Below, piece by piece: positions 55,701 to 59,452 of a stretch of DNA of 59,452 nucleotides. The stretch comes from Oscillospiraceae bacterium (lineage in GTDB: Bacteria > Bacillota > Clostridia > Oscillospirales > Ruminococcaceae). Positions within the stretch are counted from its first letter, which is position 1; every line of letters begins with the position of its first letter. Position numbers and translations under genes: made by a program. Below the pieces are notes generated by a model. It was not told the origin of the DNA. It saw only the letters and a program-made list of their open reading frames with translations, and did not search any database. Location of the stretch: positions 1 through 59,452 of the forward strand of contig JAGAUA010000007.1 in assembly GCA_017847885.1 (NCBI GenBank), in the 5' to 3' direction.

Positions 55701-57811
55701 CCGTTTACAAGGTCAATGCCGTCTACTTCGGTATGGTATGTGTCAACTAACTGCTCCTGAATTGATTTCAGGCGCTCCTTTTCTTCAGCAGTATAGGATG
55801 TCTTGTCTGCAAATTCCTCATAAGATTTAATAAGGTCATTTAAGCTGTCTGTTTGCTCTTTGGCTTCTTTTGCCGTTTCTGATATGCTTTGACGGAGTTC
55901 TTCTTGCTTGCGCTGTACAGTCTGATATACCGTTACAAGTGCTGTAAATGCCATTGTTAAGACAGCAACAGGATGTGCGCTAATAGTTGCAAACAACGTC
56001 TTCATTGAGCCGTTCAAGCTAAATGTAGAAGCAGTAGCTTGCTGATTTGCTTGTATAATACCAAGTGTTGCAAGCTTTTGTCTTGCTTCTGCTTCGGTAA
56101 CACCTTCAGTTCGTAACATGGTTATCATCTGAGTTTCAGATAAATTACTGTTACTAAGTATTAATTTTAACTGACTATCTGAAAGAACTTTTGTCATTGA
56201 CTGTAATTCTTTCATACGCTGACCTGTCATAGCTGTACTTTGAGTAGCTAAATTCATTGCATAAGATACATTCTTTACATCTGAAATCATACCTGTAATG
56301 GAATTCTTAGTAGCAATAATTCCTTTGGCAAAAGCATAAAACGTAACGGATTTCAAAGCAGTACCTAAAATATTGTACTCGTCCGTGAACTGAATAACTG
56401 CTGTTCCTGCATCTATCAAATTACCGACTAAGTCATCAGGAACAAGATTATTCCACATTTCTTTAGTAGCAGTATTTAATTTAGCTGTTTTACCCTCTAT
56501 TGAGTCTAAATAAGCTGTATATTTAGATTCAGTAGTACCTAAACTATTTTCTGCCTTGTCTGTAAGAGCCTGAATTTCGTCCCAATCGTTTATCAAGTTA
56601 AGAAAAACGTTTTTGTGTTGTCCTGCAAATACAGAAGATATTGCATTTTGACTTACTGAGTCAAGGTCTTTAAATACAGGAGCAATAGTTGAAACGATCT
56701 CCTCAAAGTCCTTGAATTCCGTAGCGGATTTACGGATAGAAATTCTAAGCTGATTCATTACCTTCTCTACATCTGACAGCGGTTTTGACAAGTTTTCTGT
56801 TTCGCCATTCTCATTCTCAAATTCAAAAGAATTCGGCTTAACTCTGTAAGTTCTATTGAAAATATTATTAAGAGATGTAGCAATTTCACTTTCGCTTTTT
56901 CCAGTCGTATCGCGTAACTTTGCAATAATAGAACCTAATTTTTCATAAGATAATCCAGCTAATTGAGCGTTCTTGGCAGATTTTGCCATTGCTTCGCTCA
57001 AAGCACCAGCTTCCGTGTTACTCTCTACATCCAAAGTCAGCAAAGCATCAGTAACGTTTTTCAATTTATCGGCTGTTAAATCGTACGAATTGGCTATAAT
57101 TAACAAATTTTCAGCTGCCTTATCGCTTTCAATAAATCCCGTCTTAGCTAATTTTATTGCAGACTCAGTATATTCAGCACTTTCAGAAAGATTTTTACCA
57201 GCACGTAAAATAACCTCTGAAGCAGCTTCATATTCTGATATATCAACTTTCATATCAAGTGATTTTTTTGCATATCCAGCAATCAAATCACTTACATCAT
57301 CTTTGCCTGTGATAATTTTTAAATTTTTTGAATAAGTATCATATTCCTTTATTGCTTCTGTCGCAAGTTTCGCAGTTTGCTTAATCATTTCTAAAGCTTT
57401 TGCTGCTGAATAAGCATATCCAGCGTTATTAAAAGCATTTTTCAAAGCAAGTCCAAGCGTTACACTTTCATTGCTTGTATTCTGTACTGCTTTAGTTACA
57501 CCTATAATCTGCTGTTGAGCCTTGTTGGTGTCAACATTTAAGGCTATTTTTTCTTTCTGAAATTCTTGACACTGCTTTTTCAATTCGGATTTTCTTAATT
57601 TCAAGTCAACATAAAGTTGTTTTTTCTTTTTATTAAGCGATTCAATCTGTTTTTGAATTTCTGTATTGCTCTTGTTTATATCCAATGTAGCTTGTAATTT
57701 CAGCTTTTTCAATTGTCCTTCAATTTTCTTCAACTCACTGTTAATTTGTGATATTGATTTTGGTATATCTAAACCAGCGGTTACTTGTACGTTTAATGAA
57801 TTGTAAGCCAT
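52799..57811 (-). CDS. Phage tail tape measure protein
   Basis: A 1670-residue protein that sets tail length in long-tailed phages. The start MAYNSLNVQVTAGLDIPKSI leads into a coiled coil (residues 20-110). The conserved core (residues 140-320) has YDTYSKNLKIITGKDDVSDL, YEAASEVILRAGKNLSESAE and GALSEAMAKSAKNAQLAGLS, matching the TP901-type tape measure family. Hydrophobic segments near residues 600-640 (SAHPVAVLTMAFTALVTVYQ) fit a membrane-inserting region. Very long coiled coils fill residues 1080-1500, and the C-terminus ends with VTIGDIHIHKPVGDSYDLAK. At about 1.5 angstrom per residue it would fit a tail of roughly 250 nm. The ribosome binding site is AAAGGAG. A terminator, not tail-tip genes, follows. 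Confidence 0.94.
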   Translation of the reverse strand: MAYNSLNVQVTAGLDIPKSISQINSELKKIEGQLKKLKLQATLDINKSNTEIQKQIESLNKKKKQLYVDLKLRKSELKKQCQEFQKEKIALNVDTNKAQQQIIGVTKAVQNTSNESVTLGLALKNAFNNAGYAYSAAKALEMIKQTAKLATEAIKEYDTYSKNLKIITGKDDVSDLIAGYAKKSLDMKVDISEYEAASEVILRAGKNLSESAEYTESAIKLAKTGFIESDKAAENLLIIANSYDLTADKLKNVTDALLTLDVESNTEAGALSEAMAKSAKNAQLAGLSYEKLGSIIAKLRDTTGKSESEIATSLNNIFNRTYRVKPNSFEFENENGETENLSKPLSDVEKVMNQLRISIRKSATEFKDFEEIVSTIAPVFKDLDSVSQNAISSVFAGQHKNVFLNLINDWDEIQALTDKAENSLGTTESKYTAYLDSIEGKTAKLNTATKEMWNNLVPDDLVGNLIDAGTAVIQFTDEYNILGTALKSVTFYAFAKGIIATKNSITGMISDVKNVSYAMNLATQSTAMTGQRMKELQSMTKVLSDSQLKLILSNSNLSETQMITMLRTEGVTEAEARQKLATLGIIQANQQATASTFSLNGSMKTLFATISAHPVAVLTMAFTALVTVYQTVQRKQEELRQSISETAKEAKEQTDSLNDLIKSYEEFADKTSYTAEEKERLKSIQEQLVDTYHTEVDGIDLVNGKYDEEIAKLKELKKEKLKDAELSLTAEREQARNDGSYDNLSNKSFDISADWFNSEDDYNKIIQELDKRVSGFTTDISLISKGLGVDSQINIFAGNAEYRIKEIKKAMEVLKEYGYTNIGLYSELNDLLSEYQDYVDTENEAVSNLAENMLQQYELDNPYNKVGKDSYLAWRDGLLVTAKGDNDLKSALLNLAEQQFPDYEKYFDNLTKAKSMFVRANSASEASWAKEKDNFLVGLPDEDLAIAVQIPDLFAEGLEGATAKIEAWKSDPKNKITAETDTSSLDDLQKAYDNLSKSASSYVSNQKSITSALEEQEKYGQLSAKTIQELTDAGYAQALVVDSETGAVTLNKQAYEQLNREKKQAIILEAKQQKSDLEQKYKNERSAISDLTLEMQYANEERRKAITLEIAQHSQNMAEYADMINKINGDIVSLDAPTFGNDNKSKPLSVINFEKELARIQHEINMGRMSEDEDYYNWLESAAKTAYEGLADYEDELFKYQEQVYKGRQKLAESYFNKRIADLKEYAETVENTSITSDGTKLTTSEKWREIADIYREIQNEIENRINEIVETGAEGNKDLLDELNKQYDEYSQKISDTFKNAVKEEQDLVNSQKDKYSKLYDERISKIKEQQEASKKAADAEIDALESKIDYLKKVNDERSSELEIEKARQELAKAEQHTRKVYGENGTVSYEQDTEAIAEANKNLNELLLKQQITALENEKSVLESIRDTESESYSQLIETLEKEQEEGERQFDILLQALDKYLNPNNTTSNADVWSELAKTEGAKYLKGTWKDKEGNVIDLAGLMKSAETKTEEEKKAETATDTKTDNSKSETKDNGTTTLSMERKSYSSDEIENEVKDKTESAIDGLFRNLEKQFGLKSGSLTLEKAYQIYSNSPMMNFDPYGAMKERSGLANKEYVSNVNNNNNAANVTIGDIHIHKPVGDSYDLAKELQANLHNAADRVIYSNLK

Positions 57812-57853
57812 AATAAATACTCCTTTATTTTTCTTATAATTTTTATGAAAATA

Positions 57854-57882
57854 TTGACATTTATTCTCTTTTGTAGTATAAT
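57854..57882 (+). promoter_or_regulatory. Consensus sigma-A promoter of the zinc-ribbon gene
   Basis: Perfect TTGACA (57854-57859), 17-bp spacer, perfect TATAAT (57877-57882). Confidence 0.85.
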
Positions 57883-57916
57883 ATATACAGTAAATAGACT
57901 TTAGGAGGTGTGGAAT

Positions 57917-58291
57917 ATGTTTGAATTATCAAGTAGTCTTTTAGCGCATGAACCGCCATATATTGTATATTTACGTTGTGAATGTGGTGCTGAAATAGAT
58001 GTTGATACAGATAACTTTGAAATAGTCAAAGATAAGTATGTTGTCCTCAAAGAAGGAATAACTGTTACCTGTTCTGAATGTTCACGCTCTCAACCTGACG
58101 ATGAACGATATATCCCACTTGAAAACCAACACAGCGGTAACTTACATATCCCCACTTGTCCCACCTGCGGAAGTACCAAGATTGAAAAAATCTCCACGGC
58201 TTCTAAAGCTATTGGTTTTGTAGCTGTTGGTGTATTCAGTTCCAATTTTGGTAAGACTTTTAAATGTAAACAATGTGGCTATAAATTCTAA
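57917..58291 (+). CDS. Zinc-ribbon protein, prophage cargo gene
   Basis: A 124-residue protein with three Cys pairs: CECGAE near residue 21, CSEC near residue 53, and a C-terminal ribbon CPTCGS...CKQCGYKF. Between the last pairs is a hydrophobic stretch (AIGFVAVGVFSSNFG). AGGAGG stands 8 nt before ATG at 57917; a GTG at 57908 overlaps it. It runs against its phage neighbours from a perfect promoter, so it is probably expressed in the lysogen. Function unknown. Confidence 0.75.
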   Translation: MFELSSSLLAHEPPYIVYLRCECGAEIDVDTDNFEIVKDKYVVLKEGITVTCSECSRSQPDDERYIPLENQHSGNLHIPTCPTCGSTKIEKISTASKAIGFVAVGVFSSNFGKTFKCKQCGYKF

Positions 58292-58395
58292 CACCATTTA
58301 TTTACTATATATCTTCTTATTGGTTTCTCTGTTTTGAGAAGCCAATATTTTTTATACCCACATGTGACGATCACCCCTTTTCAAAATAACGCTTA

Positions 58396-58779
58396 TCATA
58401 TCAAACCTTGATACTTGTCCCTGATATTCTTTGAAATAATATCATAAGCATTTTCGTTAAAAACAATCTTGTTCTGCTCGTTTACAAATACTATTGTATT
58501 TTCATCAAGATACGTCAAATTCATATCCCAAATATCCAAGCCATCAAAAGCTATTGAATGTTTGTAATTATATTGTTCCTTGCATAAAAACCATAAAAGT
58601 ATAAATATCTCATAATTACTTATCAAGTCTTTATCTATTCCAAGTTCATTAAGAGCATTTTTTATGTGTTCATCGTCTTTGTTGTATAGGAACAATCCTA
58701 TCTCACGATGATGTTGTTCACAACTATTTTCATCGGGTAACTTAATATGTATCTCGTTCTTATTTGCATTATTATCCAT
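58396..58779 (-). CDS. Hypothetical prophage protein (127 residues)
   Basis: An acidic, Asn/Asp-rich soluble protein: IHIKLPDENSCEQHHREIGL near the start and HSIAFDGLDIWDMNLTYLDE in the second half. No family was recognised. GGAGGAG precedes ATG. It starts 5 bp after the end of the gene at 58785, so the two form a unit upstream of the tape measure gene. Confidence 0.65.
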   Translation of the reverse strand: MDNNANKNEIHIKLPDENSCEQHHREIGLFLYNKDDEHIKNALNELGIDKDLISNYEIFILLWFLCKEQYNYKHSIAFDGLDIWDMNLTYLDENTIVFVNEQNKIVFNENAYDIISKNIRDKYQGLI

Positions 58780-58784
58780 TTATA

Positions 58785-58988
58785 TTACTCCTCCACAAGT
58801 ATAAATAACTCGTTACTGTTTTCCCTATGAGGTGCTATATGATGCACCCACATATGAATTTCTTTATCATTCATTCTAAAAAAACAACTATCTCCACGAT
58901 AAACAAGCGTATAATTGTTATCGTCCTTTTTACACATAACGGTAATGGGAATGTTTGTAATTTTTGATATCAATTCATATAAAACCAT
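58785..58988 (-). CDS. Hypothetical small prophage protein (67 residues)
   Basis: Begins MVLYELISKITNIPITVMCK and contains YTLVYRGDSCFFRMNDKEIH and HHIAPHRENSNELFILVEE; probably a small beta-sheet protein. GAAAGGA precedes ATG. First of the pair with the gene at 58396. No family recognised. Confidence 0.6.
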   Translation of the reverse strand: MVLYELISKITNIPITVMCKKDDNNYTLVYRGDSCFFRMNDKEIHMWVHHIAPHRENSNELFILVEE

Positions 58989-59051
58989 TTTTAAAATCCT
59001 TTCAATTTAAAATCTTATGTATTTTACTCTTAGCCAATCTTTGAATAAAAT

Positions 59052-59219
59052 TTACGTTTCATTTTTTACAACATTGTCGTTATCATTTTCAGAAGCAGAT
59101 GCTTTTAAAAAACATATCTCTTCTTTTTTATCATCAATTCTTTCCCTGACAACAACAATTGATTTATCGTTTCCAACAATTTTGTTAATCCAAGCATCCT
59201 TAAATTCTTCTATATTCAT
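59052..59219 (-). CDS. Hypothetical small prophage protein (55 residues)
   Basis: ATG at 59219, TAA at 59054-59052. The product starts MNIEEFKDAWINKIVGNDKS, is rich in Lys, Glu and Asn and ends NVVKNET. The upstream signal is AAGGCGGTG. It follows the truncated gene at 59233 in the minus-strand phage block, where siphophages usually carry tail assembly chaperones. That role is a guess. Confidence 0.5.
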   Translation of the reverse strand: MNIEEFKDAWINKIVGNDKSIVVVRERIDDKKEEICFLKASASENDNDNVVKNET

Positions 59220-59232
59220 TCATTTCACCGCC

Positions 59233-59310
59233 TTATATGTCCCAGCCTTCAAACTCTATCTCACTACCGTCTGGCAACGTCATCTTTGTAACCTCTTCTT
59301 GCTCAGTACC
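59233..59310 (-). pseudogene. 3' end of a phage gene cut by an insertion sequence
   Basis: On the minus strand the frame ending TAA at 59235-59233 codes KGTEQEEVTKMTLPDGSEIE and ends FEGWDI. It stays open upstream into sequence that looks like the left end of the insertion element. The DGSEIEFEGWDI ending resembles the C-terminus of small tail-assembly proteins. The true start is lost or beyond the element. Confidence 0.45.
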
Positions 59311-59452
59311 CTTATTAAGGCAATACCGCACAAACCATTGAAAAATGGCAAGAAAAATGGTATAATATAGGTATGAATAAACAACTAACATTCTCGCTTA
59401 TAAGCGATGAACTGGCGCAAGCCAAAACAAGCAAAAAAGAATTTCTTGAAAA
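59311..59452 (+). mobile_element. Left end of an insertion sequence (IS5-like), cut by the window edge
   Basis: From about 59311 (AAGGCAATACCGCACAAACC, a possible terminal inverted repeat) through a TATAAT at 59361-59366 to a transposase start at 59373. The right end and target duplication are outside the window, so the exact boundary cannot be set. Confidence 0.5.
59373..59452 (+). CDS. IS5-family-like transposase, N-terminal fragment
   Basis: ATG at 59373 opens MNKQLTFSLISDELAQAKTS and continues KKEFLE to the window edge. This start is typical of IS5-type DDE transposases, which open with a KKQLTF-like segment and a KKEFL turn. Only 26 residues are visible, so the family is judged from a short match. 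A strong -10 (TATAAT) lies just upstream. Confidence 0.6.
   Translation, partial: MNKQLTFSLISDELAQAKTSKKEFLE

Overview
The window looks like a chromosome segment of a Gram-positive, spore-related, obligately anaerobic Clostridia of the Ruminococcus/Oscillospiraceae type. Supporting signs are spoVS, an ymdB-type phosphodiesterase, RNase J, GdpP, FakA with an Asp23-family partner, ferredoxin-dependent 2-oxoacid oxidoreductase, rubredoxin domains, a secreted GH5 glucanase with a carbohydrate ABC importer, strong AAAGGA-type ribosome binding sites and sigma-A promoters with 17-bp spacers. The species cannot be fixed from sequence alone.

Layout. 1-4559 is the end of a mobile element: two large serine recombinases, a divergent XRE-type regulator, a 57-residue small protein and a promoter-terminator unit. 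A membrane-protein gene broken by a one-base shift follows at 4593-5031. 5595-18530 carries an EF-G paralogue, surface and membrane proteins, a Nudix hydrolase, rimO-pgsA, a lipoprotein, and three related secreted proteins with the same C-terminal tail. 18270-32941 is mostly minus-strand housekeeping: ymdB-spoVS, tilS-hpt-ftsH, gdpP-rplI-dnaB, rnj, and a sugar nucleotidyltransferase fused to a degenerate phosphomutase domain. 33139-36888 has a GH5 glucanase, a flavin reductase with two rubredoxin domains, and metY behind a Cys-rich candidate leader peptide. 37234-40337 is a carbohydrate ABC importer whose first permease seems to start at a non-standard ATT codon. 40501-48750 is a compact plus-strand block: a 39-residue membrane peptide, an ABC ATPase, recA-recX, an Asp23-fakA pair, a P-loop ATPase and a four-subunit 2-oxoacid:ferredoxin oxidoreductase.

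A tRNA-Leu(TAG) at 48825-48908 marks the border with an AT-rich prophage remnant (about 49000-59310): integrase, excisionase, a few phage genes, a 1670-residue tail tape measure protein and two independently promoted cargo genes. The remnant runs into the left end of an insertion sequence at the window edge.

Gaps between chromosomal operons are filled with short GC-rich palindromes (core GGGCGG...CCGCCC) in at least ten clusters. Two larger repeats are built of many consecutive perfect hairpins, and copies differ by paired, compensating changes. These palindromes were not noticed in the recA-to-oxidoreductase block or in the prophage remnant. No CRISPR array, rRNA or known riboswitch was recognised.
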